From assembly GCF_036884655.1 (NCBI RefSeq), contig NC_088359.1, positions 14,923,501 to 14,987,500 on the forward strand: DNA of 64,000 bases. Reading direction: 5' to 3'. This stretch comes from Musa acuminata AAA Group (taxonomy: Eukaryota > Streptophyta > Magnoliopsida > Zingiberales > Musaceae). The notes under the pieces were generated by a model. It was not told where the DNA came from and did no database searches. It worked only from the letters and a program-made list of their open reading frames with translations. Made by a program: the position numbers and the translations under genes. Numbering within the stretch: position 1 is the stretch's first letter; every line of letters starts with the position of its first letter. This document shows, one piece after another, positions 54,629 through 64,000 of this stretch.

Positions 54629-56155
54629 ATGGCAGCGACGGCCCCTAGGGCTGGCGACGGTGGCGGGAGAGTTGATACGATGGTAAGACTCCCTACCGTT
54701 ACCCCTCAATTGGCTCCTCCTCCATATCCTCTCCAGAGAGAAACTCCTTCGACGAAACAGCATCGAAGTAGATCACGCTCTAGATCGCGGCAGCCTGCCC
54801 TCATTTCCAGTGACCCTAGGCCTTGGACTAGCCTCTTCAAGGCTCCGGTTGGAAGTCCGGATCTAAGCTTGGAATTCTTTACTCCAGAAGTTCAGGCTGA
54901 TAAGAAGATTGCTGTATACGAGACTGCTGATTCAGCAGAGTTTATTGAGACATGGTCTATGGCGATTGTTGGCTATGTGGTAGGTCTCAAAACATCTTAT
55001 TTCCCACTATCCTCATTTATCAAAACTCGATGGGGAATATCGTCATTTGATCTTCATATGGTGGAGAACGGATTCTTTGTTTGCAAGCTATACTCTGAAG
55101 AAGATTTACAACGAGTCCTCGAAGGATTCTGGACTATTCGCGGCCATCCAATGATTCTACGACGCTGGTCTCCTGATGTCCGTTTGGAGTTAGATAGCTT
55201 ACAGTCTATTCCATTATGGGTATCCTTTCAAGGTCTTCCTCTACATCTTTGGAGTCGACGTTTTATTGCAAAGTTATGCAGCACTCTGGGACAGCCACTC
55301 TACATCGACAAAGCAACAGCTGCTCAGACGAGATTAGCATTTGCACGAGCATGTGTACTGGTTTCTTCTGACGAAGATCTTCCAAATGAGGTTTTCTATC
55401 GTGATCTTGACGGGAACACTCGGAAGGTACATGTCTCATATTCTTGGAAGCCACAACGATGTAAGCATTGCTTATCTTTTGGTCATGCAAATGGAGCTTG
55501 TCAGCAAACTCCAAAACAAATCACAAAGGTCTATCGACCACGTCAAGCGCCTCCGCAACAAAGTGAGTCTTCTCTAATGGCAGTAGCACCGATGGTGGCG
55601 AAGACTATTGAGCATTCCGACTCACAAGGACAGCACCGCGGACAGAAGGACAAATCCAAAATTATATCTCTTCCTACAATGTCGGAGCCTTCCACAACAG
55701 AGGTTTCCCTTGGTACTAGTGGACAGGAGAAACATAAGTCAGGAACTTCATCTCTTCCAATATCATTGGATCCGTCCACAATAACTCAACAAACTCAGGC
55801 CCAAACAAATCTCGCCAGCAAGGATATTCTTCCTCAACAAACTCAAGCCACAACAAACATCGCCAACAAGGATATTCTGTCTCAACAAACTCATGCCCCA
55901 ACAAACCTCTCTAGCCAAGCTACTCCAACAAGTACTATCCAGGAAATTGTGCTGCAACAATCTTATCGTGCTTCAACAAACTCTGCCAATCAAGACCACA
56001 TGATTCAAGGTATTTTAAAGTTTAAAAATCTGCAAGCTGTAGATGAAGTGGATAAATATAGAAATAAAGTCATAAAAGGTAAGGATATTGTGCGGGAGGA
56101 AAATACAAAACCGAAGGATAAGAAAAAGGATGGTACAGTCCATCCAAAGCCGTAG
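54629..56155 (+). CDS. LINE E ORF1 protein (DUF4283-like, CCHC knuckle)
   Basis: An intact 508-residue frame. RSRSRSR lies near residues 48-54, the DUF4283-like domain at about 80-245, the CCHC knuckle CKHCLSFGHANGAC at about 280-293, and then a Gln/Thr-rich tail with at least four copies of a KDIL(P/S)QQT-centred 16-residue repeat (about 385-450) and a basic end. ORF2 begins 38 bases downstream. It differs from LINE F ORF1 at only a handful of residues, so the family has been active recently. Its role is RNA binding in the element's particle (known for related plant LINEs). Confidence 0.9.
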   Translation: MAATAPRAGDGGGRVDTMVRLPTVTPQLAPPPYPLQRETPSTKQHRSRSRSRSRQPALISSDPRPWTSLFKAPVGSPDLSLEFFTPEVQADKKIAVYETADSAEFIETWSMAIVGYVVGLKTSYFPLSSFIKTRWGISSFDLHMVENGFFVCKLYSEEDLQRVLEGFWTIRGHPMILRRWSPDVRLELDSLQSIPLWVSFQGLPLHLWSRRFIAKLCSTLGQPLYIDKATAAQTRLAFARACVLVSSDEDLPNEVFYRDLDGNTRKVHVSYSWKPQRCKHCLSFGHANGACQQTPKQITKVYRPRQAPPQQSESSLMAVAPMVAKTIEHSDSQGQHRGQKDKSKIISLPTMSEPSTTEVSLGTSGQEKHKSGTSSLPISLDPSTITQQTQAQTNLASKDILPQQTQATTNIANKDILSQQTHAPTNLSSQATPTSTIQEIVLQQSYRASTNSANQDHMIQGILKFKNLQAVDEVDKYRNKVIKGKDIVREENTKPKDKKKDGTVHPKP

Positions 56156-56193
56156 GATGAATACCTTACCACCTTTTCATTTCTTTATTACTG

Positions 56194-57102
56194 ATGAAGA
56201 TAACATGTTGGAATGTTCGCGGACTTAATAAGCCGGAAAAATGTCGGGAGCTCAATAGAATAATCAAGTCTGCCGCATGTGATATTGTTATTCTAGTAGA
56301 AACGAAAATTAAACAATCGCGCGTTCAAGCTCAAAAGAATTTAATATGGCCGGACGCAGAACTGTTTACCAATGACTCAAATGAAACTTTTGGTAGAATA
56401 TGGGTCTTATGGCATCCTAACTCTATTAATGCTTGGTTTATTTCTGCTACTGATCAATTCATTCAACTTAAGGTAGAGGACAAAAAGAATGGTTGTCAAT
56501 TCAATTTCATTGGTATATATGCTTCAAATAGTATGCAAGAAAGAAATACTCTTTGGTCTGACCTGACTAATATTGCAAATGGCTGTCTCAATGTACCTTG
56601 GATTGTTCTTGGAGACTTTAATACTGTTCGGTATACAAATGAAAAAGAGGGGGGTAGACAACTTTCAGAAAGCCAGCTTCAAAGTTTTAATGATTACATT
56701 GACACTGCAGCTTTGTTTGATATGAAATCTGTGGGTAATTGGCTCTCCTGGAGTAATCAAGGTGCTGCTAACAGAAAAATAATGGCTCGACTTGATAGGT
56801 GTTTGATTAATCATGAATGGTTAACAGTTTACCCAGATTCACTTCTTGAGTATGGTGCTCCTTTGTTTTTTGACCATTCTTTAATGTATATACACGCAGA
56901 CAAAGCGACACCAAGAGGCAAGAAACCGTTTAGATTCTTTAACATGTGGAGTACTCATCCTCAATTTCTTGATGTTATCAGATCTGCTTGGAATGTTAAT
57001 GTGCATGGATCTCCCCCTTACATCTTATGTCAAAAGCTCAAAGCCTGTAAAGCAGCACTAAAGGAGTGGAATACAAATACCTTTGGCAATATTACCACCA
57101 CA
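56194..57102 (+). pseudogene. LINE E ORF2, 5' part: endonuclease
   Basis: 303 codons open to the LINE F insertion. It carries WNVRGLN, VETK, LGDFNTV and FDHSLM (Ser to Phe in the SDH motif, a catalytic-site change). The frame runs on correctly at 62999 once LINE F and its duplication are removed. Confidence 0.9.
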
Positions 57103-57668
57103 GCTAGGGCGACCACTGTAGCGGCGACGACACTGTAGCGGCGGCCAGATCTAGGGCGACCACTGTAGCGGCGACGACACTGTAGCGGCGACCAGATCTA
57201 GGGCGACCACTGTAGCAGCGACAACATTGTAGCGGCGGCCAGATCTCCCTAGGGCGATCTGACTCCTGCAGCATCGGCTTTCTCCCACGGGCGACGGGCG
57301 ACGACACTGTAGCGGAGATCTGATTTCCTGCAGCGTCGGCTGTTTCCCAAGGGCGACGGTACTGTAGCGGCGGCGACGACACTGTAGCAGCGACGGTACT
57401 GTAGCGACGACGACACTGTAGCGGCGACGAGATCTCCCTAGGGCGATCTGACTCCTGCAGCGTTGGCTTTCTCCCACGGGCGACTATACTATAGCAACGA
57501 TTTGATCTCCCTTACTGTAGTGGTGATCGGATCTCCTGCAGCGTCGGCTTCTAGTGGCGACCAGATCTCTCTAGGGCGACAGTACTGTATCGGCGATCTG
57601 ATATACTACAACGGTGGCTTTTCCCTATGGAGACGATTCTATAGCCGCGACCAGAAGAGGGATCAAAC
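57103..57668 (+). promoter_or_regulatory. LINE F 5' UTR with tandem units
   Basis: It starts with nearly three tandem units of about 49 bp (57104-57240) built of CTAGGGCGACCACTGTAGC and GGCGACGACACTGTAGCGG, then the shared family leader. The unit number differs from LINEs C and E. Such 5' repeats are known to carry promoter activity in some LINEs; here that is inference. Confidence 0.78.
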
Positions 57669-59195
57669 ATGGCAGCGACGGCCCCTAGGGCTGGCGACGG
57701 TGGCGGGAGGGTTGATACGATGGTAAGACTCCCTACCGTTACCCCTCAATTGGCTCCTCCTCCATATCCTCTCCAGAGAGAAACTCCTTCGACGAAACAG
57801 CATCGAAGTAGGTCGCGCTCTAGATCGCGGCAGCCTGCCCTCATTTCCAGTGACCCTAGGCCTTGGACTAGCCTCTTCAAGGCTCCGGTTGGAAGTCCGG
57901 ATCTAAGCTTGGAATTCTTTACTCCAGAAGTTCAGGCTGATAAGAAGATTGCTGTATACGAGACTGCTGATTCAGCAGAGCTTATTGAGACATGGTCTAT
58001 GGCGATTGTTGGCTATGTGGTAGGTCTCAAAACATCTTATTTCCCACTATCATCATTTATCAAAACTCGATGGGGAATATCGTCATTTGATCTTCATATG
58101 CTGGAGAACGGATTCTTTGTTTGCAAGCTATACTCTGAAGAAGATTTACAACAGGTCCTCGAAGGATTCTGGACTATTCGCGGCCATCCAATGATTCTAC
58201 GACGCTGGTCTCCTGATGTCCGTTTGGAGTTAGATAGCCTACAGTCTATTCCATTATGGGTATCCTTTCAAGGTCTTCCTCTACATCTTTGGAGTCGACG
58301 TTTTATTGCAAAGTTATGCAGCACTCTGGGACAGCCACTCTACATCGACAAAGCAACAGCTGCTCAGACGAGATTAGCATTTGCACGAGCATGTGTACTG
58401 GTTTCTTCCGATGAAGATCTTCCAAATGAGGTTTTCTATCGTGATCTTGACGGGAACACTCGGAAGGTACATGTCTCATATTCCTGGAAGCCACAACGAT
58501 GTCAGCATTGCTTATCTTTTGGTCATGCAAATGGAGCTTGTCAGCAAACTCCAAAACAAATCACAAAAGTCTATCGACCACGTCAAGCACCTCAGCAACA
58601 AAGCGAGTCTTCTCTAATGGCAGTAGCACCGATGGTGGCGAAGACTATTGAGCATTCCGACTCGCAAGGACAGCACCGCGGACAGAAAGACAAATCCAAA
58701 ACTATATCTCTTCCTATAATGTCGGAGCCTTCCACAACAGAGGTTTCCGTTGGTACTAGTGGACAGGAGAAACATAAGTCAGGAACTTCATCTCTTCCAA
58801 TATCATTGGATCCGTCCACAATAACTCAACAAACTCAGGCCCAAACAAATCTTGCCAGCAAGGATATTCTTCCTCAACAAACTCAGGCCACAACAAACAT
58901 CGTCAACAAGGATATTCTATCTCAACAAACTCATGCCCCAACAAACCTCTCTAGCCAGGCTACTCCAACAAGTACTATCCAAGATATTGTGCTGCAACAA
59001 TCTTATCATGCATCAACAAACCCTGCCAATCAAGACCACATGATTCAAGGTATTTTAAAGTTTAAAAACCTGCAAGCTGTAGATGAAGTGGATAAATATA
59101 GGAATAAAGCCATAAAAGGTAAGGATATTGTGCGGGAGGAAAATACAAAACCGAAGGATAAGAAAAAGGATGGTACAGCCCATCCAAAGTCGTAA
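57669..59195 (+). CDS. LINE F ORF1 protein (DUF4283-like, CCHC knuckle)
   Basis: An intact 508-residue frame: DUF4283-like domain with the WTIRGHPMILRRW core (about 178-190), CCHC knuckle CQHCLSFGHANGAC (about 280-293), Gln/Thr-rich 16-residue repeats (about 385-450), and a Lys/Asp-rich C-terminus. The start is chosen as the first ATG after the leader, in the context AACATGG (A at -3, G at +4), shared by all copies. Stop and ORF2 start are 38 bases apart. It could serve its own RNA or that of sister copies. Confidence 0.92.
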   Translation: MAATAPRAGDGGGRVDTMVRLPTVTPQLAPPPYPLQRETPSTKQHRSRSRSRSRQPALISSDPRPWTSLFKAPVGSPDLSLEFFTPEVQADKKIAVYETADSAELIETWSMAIVGYVVGLKTSYFPLSSFIKTRWGISSFDLHMLENGFFVCKLYSEEDLQQVLEGFWTIRGHPMILRRWSPDVRLELDSLQSIPLWVSFQGLPLHLWSRRFIAKLCSTLGQPLYIDKATAAQTRLAFARACVLVSSDEDLPNEVFYRDLDGNTRKVHVSYSWKPQRCQHCLSFGHANGACQQTPKQITKVYRPRQAPQQQSESSLMAVAPMVAKTIEHSDSQGQHRGQKDKSKTISLPIMSEPSTTEVSVGTSGQEKHKSGTSSLPISLDPSTITQQTQAQTNLASKDILPQQTQATTNIVNKDILSQQTHAPTNLSSQATPTSTIQDIVLQQSYHASTNPANQDHMIQGILKFKNLQAVDEVDKYRNKAIKGKDIVREENTKPKDKKKDGTAHPKS

Positions 59196-59233
59196 GATGA
59201 ATACCTTACCACCTTTTCATTTCTTTATTACTG

Positions 59234-62200
59234 ATGAAGATAACATGTTGGAATGTTCGCGGACTTAATAAGCCGGAGAAATGTCGGGAGCTCAACAGAA
59301 TAATCAAGTCTGCCGCATGTGATATTGTTATTCTAGTAGAAACGAAAATTAAACAATCGCGCATTCAAGCTCAAAAGAATTTAATATGGCCGGACGCAGA
59401 ACTGTTTACCAATGACTCAAATGAAACTTTTGGTAGAATATGGGTCTTATGGCATCCTAACTCTATTAATGCTTGGTTTATTTCTGCTACTGATCAATTC
59501 ATTCATCTTAAGGTAGAGGACAAAAAGAATGGCTGTCAATTCAATTTCACTGGTATATATGCTTCAAATAGTATGCAAGAAAGAAATACTCTTTGGTTTG
59601 ACCTGACTAATATAGCAAATGGCTGTCTCAATGTACCTTGGATTGTTCTTGGAGACTTTAATACTGTTCGGTATACAAATGAAAAAGAGGGGGGTGGACA
59701 ACTTTCAGAAAGCCAGCTTCAAAGTTTTAATGATTACATTGACACTGCAGCTTTGTTTGATATGAAATCTGTGGGTAATTGGCTCTCCTGGAGTAATCAA
59801 GGTGCAGCTAACAGAAAAATAATGGCTCGACTTGATAGGTGTTTGATTAATCATGAATGGTTAACAGTTTACCCAGATTCACTTCTTGAGTATGGTGCTC
59901 CTTTGTTTTCTGACCATTCTTTAATGTATATACACGCAGACAAAGCGACACCAAGAGGCAAAAACCGTTTAGATTTTTTAACATGTGGAGTACTCATCCT
60001 CAATTTCTTGATGTTATCAGATCTGCTTGGAATGTTAACGTGCATGGATCCCCCCCTTACATCTTATGTCAAAAGCTCAAAGCCTGTAAAGCAGCACTAA
60101 AGGAGTGGAATAAAAATACCTTTGGCAATATTACCACCACAGTTCAATTTTGCAGGAAGGAACTAATGTCATTGCAAAATGAGCTGCAACTTCAGCCAAA
60201 TGATGAGAATATTATCTACAAAGAGACAGAAGCTAGAAATAACTTCAAAGCAGAAGTCTCGACAGCATTGGCTTACACTAGGAGATTCCAATACTAAATT
60301 TTTCTATGCTTCAATTGCTACTCGAAGGGCTGTTAACCGTATCAGCAAATGCAGAGACAAAGATGATAATCTTATTGAGAATTTAGATGAGGTTAAAGCA
60401 CACACAGAGCAATTTTTTTATTCCTTACTCAATCAAGCTGGGAAAACTAATAACATTCATGTGGAGCCGACTAGAAAACTTGATTCGGAAGCTATTTCAA
60501 TCCTCAATGCCCCAATTACAGATGACGAAATTGTATGTGTTGTCTTTAAGTCACCAAAGCACAAAAGCCCAGGTCCAGATGGATTTTCAGCTGAATTTTA
60601 CCAAACTGCTTGGTCTATTATTGGAAATGATGTGATCAAGGCTTGCCAACATTTTTTCTCTTCAGGTCAAATTCTTAGAGAGATGAATTGTACTTTTATT
60701 TCTTTAATCCCGAAGAATGCAGGGGCAGATTCACTAGAGAACTATCGACCCATATCATTATGCAACTTTATTTACAAGATCATCTCCAAAGTATTGGCAA
60801 ATAGAATGCAAAAGGTAATACACAAGATCATTAGCCCAAATCAAGCTGCTTTCATCAAAGGGAGAAGTATACATCATAACATTTTGCTTGCTAATGACTT
60901 GGTCAAAGATTTGCATTCAAAAGCAAGAGGGACAAAAATATGTTTTAAAGCTGATTTACGGAAAGCCTTTGATTCAGTTAATAGGAAATTTATCTATAAA
61001 ATGCTCCTCGATATGAACTTCCCACAGCAATGGGTTAATTGGATTCAATCTTGCCTGGAAACTCCAAAGTTTTCGATACTCTTTAATGGCTCACCTATTG
61101 GTTTTTTTGGGAGCACGAATGGCATCCGACAAGGTGATCCACTCTCTCCGTATCTCTTTACTATTGCGATGGAAGGACTTAGCTGTATGTTGGAACATGC
61201 AGTCTTAAATGGCAGCATTAAGGTACCCAATGCTGGCTCTATTCATATATCACATATAACATTTGCAGATGATTTACTTATCTTCCTCCTAAATGATCCA
61301 ACTTCAGTAAAGAACCTGGCTACTATTATGAATGACTTTGGTATGGTTTCTGGACTTCAGTTAAATCATGCGAAAAGTAAAGTATATATGAGCCCTTACG
61401 TTGAGGATAAGGTCTTTATTGCACAAACTTTGGGGGTTAGTGAAGGAAGCCTGCCAGTTCCTTATTTGGGTCTCCCGCTCATATCCACAGGCATTCACAA
61501 AACCCACTGTCAGCCTATCATGCAAAAAATAAAGAATAGAATTTCTTCTTGGAAAAATAGGCTTCTATCAAAAGCAGGACGACTCGAACTCATCCGTTCT
61601 GTATTGCACTCCTACTCTATATATTGGTGTAATGCATTTCTTTTGCCTGCTGGACTTCTCCAAGATATTGAACGGTTATTAATGAACTTTTTCTGGAATG
61701 GCACAAATGATAAGGCAATGCATATGGTAAATTGGGATAGCATTTGCAAACCGAAAGATGAAGGGGGGCTAAACTTGAGAAATACTAGAGATTGGAATCA
61801 AGCAAGCCTGGTACAACAATTGTGGGATCTTTTGCAAAACAAATGTTCCTTATGGTCACAATGGGTTTCTGCTAGGTATCTTTCAAAGGAATCAATCTGG
61901 GAAATTTCAACAAGAACATACCACTCTGCAGCTTGGAAAGGAATTTTAAAGGCAAGGAATTGGCTAATCAAACACATTTCGTATGCAATCTCTTCTGGAA
62001 CTAGTACTAATATGTGGTACGATCCTTGGGTGAATGGGAAGAGTATATTTCAATTATATGGCGACAGAATACGAAAAGATCTTGGGGCTCCCAAAGATTG
62101 GAAGGTTTCCGAGTTCATTGCTAACGGTACTTGGTGTCTCCCTAATCCTATTTCTCCTGAAATGTTATCACTTTGGCCGACTATCATAGCTATTCCAATC

Positions 62201-62821
62201 AGGAACAACTCTTCAGATACACTTATTTGGCCTCATGACAATGGCAAATTTAGTGCCACATCCGCATGGAATCAAATTAGGCAAAGAAATAACAAGTGGG
62301 TCCCAAGCAGTTGGACATGGGATCGACCGGGATCACAAAGACACTCCTTATGTACATGGCAGGCCCTTCTCAATAAACTACCTACAATAGACAATATGAA
62401 AAGAAGAGGTATCTATCATGTTAACCGATGCTCCCTTTGTTTGCAACAAGAAGAAACTGTTGACCACCTCTATTTTGCTTGTGATTATACAAAATGGATA
62501 TGGAAGGAGATTCTCCAGCGATTTGAACTCAATAGACTGCCACAACCAAACTTGCACCAAGAACTAGGCGACCTTATGCAATGTTTCTTAAGAAAAGGGC
62601 CTCTTACACAACTGGCAAAGGTTACTTTCAGATGCGCTATTTGGTGGATGTGGAAGGAGAGATGTAATAGAATCTTTGAATGTCAACACACAAACAATGC
62701 TCAGCTCTTGAAAGAGATTATTAGAGACTCAAGATCCTGTATGGAGCATGATCTCAAAACCGAGCACTTCACCCGAAGAGAAAAAAAAAATTTTATCAAA
62801 TTTAATTTTGCTATTAGCTAA
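59234..62821 (+). pseudogene. LINE F ORF2: endonuclease, RT, zf-RVT; two compensating indels
   Basis: The endonuclease motifs (WNVRGLN, VETK, LGDFNTV, SDHSLM) are present in the first frame, which ends at 60100. Relative to the other copies one base is missing near 59960 and 32 bases near 60245, a total of 33, so the frame is restored. The following 880-codon stretch (60179-62821) carries SPGPDGF, KADLRKAFDSVNR, GIRQGDPLSPYLF, ITFADDLLIFL (catalytic FADD) and the zf-RVT motif CSLCLQQEETVDHLYFAC. There is no RNase H domain. Between the indels the reading frame is lost, so a full-length ORF2 protein is not made. Confidence 0.92.
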
Positions 62822-62985
62822 AGATCTTGGGAATGATGCCAAATAATGTACCCACAGGTAGTTATAGTCTACAGCATGTGTAGTCATAACTATCGCATTC
62901 GCACTCTATGAGTTACTTGGCTTTGTCTAAAGCTAGTTGTAGAAACTTTACACATAATCAATTTACTTTTACTTACCAAAAAAAA
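62822..62985 (+). other. LINE F 3' UTR and A-tail
   Basis: A 156-base 3' UTR ends TTTACTTTTACTTACC, followed by A8. The same ending precedes the A-tails of LINEs A, B and C and probably marks the RT recognition end. Confidence 0.85.
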
Positions 62986-62998
62986 TATTACCACCACA

Positions 62999-64000
62999 GT
63001 TCAATTTTGCAGGAAGGAACTAATGTCATTGCAACATGAGCTGCAACTTCAGCCAAATGATGATAATATTATCTACAAAGAGACAGAAGCTAGAAATAAC
63101 TTAATGCAAGCCTTAAAACAGGAGGAAAGTTTTGTAAAGCAGAAGTCTCGACAGCATTGGCTTACACTAAGAGATTCCAATACTAAATTTTTCTATGCTT
63201 CAATTGCTACTCGAAGGGCTGTTAACCGTATCAGCAAATGCAGAGACAAAGATGATAATCTTATTGAGAATTTAGAATAGGTTAAAGCACACACAGAGCA
63301 ATTTTTTTATTCCTTACTCAATCAAGCTGGGAAAACTAATAACATTCATGTGGAGCCGACTAGAAAACTTGATTCGGAAGCTATTTCAATCCTCAATGCC
63401 CCAATTACTGACGACGAAATTGTATGTGTTGTCTTTAAGTCACCAAAGCACAAAAGCCCAGGTCCAGATGGATTTCCAGCTGAATTTTACCAAACTGCTT
63501 GGTCTATTATTGGAAATGATGTGATCAAGGCTTGCCAACATTTTTTCTCTTCAGGTCATATTCTTAGAGAGATGAATTGCACCTTTATTTCTTTAATTCC
63601 GAAGAATGCAGGGGCTGATTCACTAGAGAACTATCGACCCATATCATTATGCAACTTTATTTACAAGATCATCTCCAAAGTATTAGCAAATAGAATGCAA
63701 AAGGTAATACACAAGATCATTAGCCCAAATCAAGCTGCTTTCATCAAAGGGAGAAGTATACATCATAACATTTTGCTTGCTAATGACTTGGTCAAAGATT
63801 TGCATTCAAAAGCAAGAGGGACAAAAATATGTTTTAAAGCTGATTTACGGAAAGCCTTTGATTCAGTTAATAGGAAATTTATCTATAAGATGCTCCTCGA
63901 TATGAACTTCCCACAGCAATGGGTTAATTGGATTCAATCTTGCCTGGAAACTCCAAAGTTTTCGATACTCTTTAATGGCTCACATATTGGTTTTTTTGGG
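62999..64000 (+). pseudogene. LINE E ORF2, continuation (RT), one nonsense
   Basis: It resumes in frame directly after the duplicated target. A two-base change creates TAG at 63278-63280 (Asp-Glu codons in LINE F). After it the frame is open to the window end through SPGPDGF, KADLRKAFDSVNR and the RT core. A Gly to Arg change precedes the stop near 63170. Confidence 0.9.

Larger units (their letters stand above)
57103..62985 (+). mobile_element. LINE F, full-length copy nested in LINE E
   Basis: It is 5883 bp from the 5' UTR to an A8 tail at 62978-62985. Target duplication TATTACCACCACA is at 57090-57102 and 62986-62998. Both ORFs are present, with two indels in ORF2. Its 3' part is almost identical to LINE B. 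It is the best reference copy of the family in the window. Confidence 0.94.
54181..64000 (+). mobile_element. LINE E, interrupted by LINE F, runs off window
   Basis: 5' UTR 54181-54628, ORF1 54629-56155, ORF2 56194-57102 continuing at 62999 to the window end. LINE F lies between, with target duplication TATTACCACCACA at 57090-57102 and 62986-62998. The 3' end and the outer target duplication are outside the window. Confidence 0.92.

Overview
This window is intergenic plant DNA made almost entirely of mobile elements, with a rearranged endogenous badnavirus at the left edge. No host gene, tRNA or rRNA was recognised. The plant is most likely a monocot, probably banana or a relative (Musaceae): the viral part has the gene order, overlaps and tRNA-Met primer site of banana-streak-type badnaviruses, and the rest is built from nested Copia, Ty3/gypsy and LINE copies typical of large plant genomes. 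The species assignment is inference.

Layout. 1-7002: endogenous badnavirus in two head-to-head parts. The minus part (1-1814) carries promoter, primer site, ORF1 (frameshifted), ORF2 and the start of ORF3. The plus part (1815-7002) carries a long ORF3 with an internal deletion, an overlapping ORF4-like frame, the intergenic promoter, and a second ORF2/ORF3 boundary. 7003-9250: Copia-type LTR pieces (minus) and a gag zinc-knuckle remnant (plus). 9251-11084 and 37857-41011: an old LTR element carrying a broken 'plant transposon protein'-like gene, ending in a 1.45-kb LTR. Inside it, 11085-37851 is a gag-only SIRE/Maximus-like Copia element with target duplication ATCAA. This element is split twice. 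Its gag carries LINE A (13256-25648), which is itself interrupted by a non-coding LTR element (13455-18023) and by a truncated LINE B (21961-23400). Its 3' LTR carries a solo LTR (29590-36903), which in turn carries a young, apparently intact chromovirus (30345-36160).

41012-45490 and 51439-54180 are further Copia-type LTR and gag fragments in both orientations. 45491-51422 is LINE C, a near-complete copy whose 5' two thirds are inverted relative to its 3' third (twin priming). From 54181 to the end, LINE E is interrupted by a full-length LINE F (57103-62985). The five LINE copies belong to one L1-like family with two ORFs: ORF1 has a DUF4283-like domain and a CCHC knuckle; ORF2 has endonuclease, reverse transcriptase and a zf-RVT motif.

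The best candidates for present or recent activity are the chromovirus (identical LTRs, target duplication, one uninterrupted 1459-residue polyprotein), the non-coding LTR element (identical LTRs) and the LINE family (near-identical copies B and F). The most unusual observations are the twin-primed LINE, the overlapping viral frame with a strong start context, and the arrays of short GC-rich palindromes inside every Copia-type LTR.
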